Positions 6,318 to 6,322 of a DNA stretch of 6,322 bases are shown piece after piece (the stretch's first letter is position 1; the number at the start of each line of letters is the position of its first letter). Location of the stretch: positions 12,731-19,052 of the forward strand of contig DJUJ01000164.1 of assembly GCA_002438345.1 (NCBI GenBank), given 5' to 3'. Both the position numbers and the translations under genes were made by a program. Below the pieces are notes generated by a model, which saw only the letters and a list, made by a program, of their open reading frames with translations, was not told where the DNA came from and ran no database searches. The stretch comes from Paenibacillus sp. UBA6285. Its GTDB lineage: Bacteria; Bacillota; Bacilli; Paenibacillales; Paenibacillaceae.

Positions 6318-6322
6318 ATTTT

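Overview
The window looks like chromosomal DNA from a Gram-positive, spore-forming-type Firmicute, most plausibly Paenibacillaceae (Paenibacillus or Cohnella-like). The reasons are strong AGGAGG-type ribosome binding sites, roughly 50% GC in the main operon, tight gene packing, and a solute-binding protein/two-permease/cytoplasmic glycosidase layout typical of that group. The genus is an inference; no marker gene is present.

Positions 1-5070 (+ strand) hold the 3' part of an alpha-galactoside uptake and hydrolysis operon: a family 1 extracellular sugar-binding protein lacking its N-terminus and signal peptide (off the left edge), a MalF-type permease, a MalG-type permease overlapping it by ATGA, and a complete GH36 alpha-galactosidase. 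A GC-rich hairpin lies between the binding-protein gene and the first permease, where attenuation or mRNA processing would leave more binding protein than permease. No ATPase is encoded here, so the importer probably uses a shared MsmX/UgpC-type ATPase encoded elsewhere. The GH36 enzyme has no signal peptide, so the expected route is import of melibiose, raffinose or stachyose-type sugars followed by release of galactose in the cytoplasm.

Positions 5069-5114 form an 18-bp perfect stem with A/T flanks on both sides, a bidirectional terminator for convergent genes. Positions 5115-5219 hold no intact gene. A short minus-strand reading frame there ends with a stop codon touching the terminator and may be the last codons of a lost gene.

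Positions 5220-6317 (- strand) encode a full-length mandelate racemase/enolase superfamily protein with every mandelate racemase-subgroup catalytic residue, probably an acid-sugar dehydratase. Its codons are much more A/T-ending than those of the operon, which suggests a different origin. A direct metabolic link to the galactoside operon is possible but not shown. Overall this is a fairly ordinary carbohydrate-use region; the best leads are the composition break and possible gene remnant at 5115-5219 and the unassigned substrate of the dehydratase.
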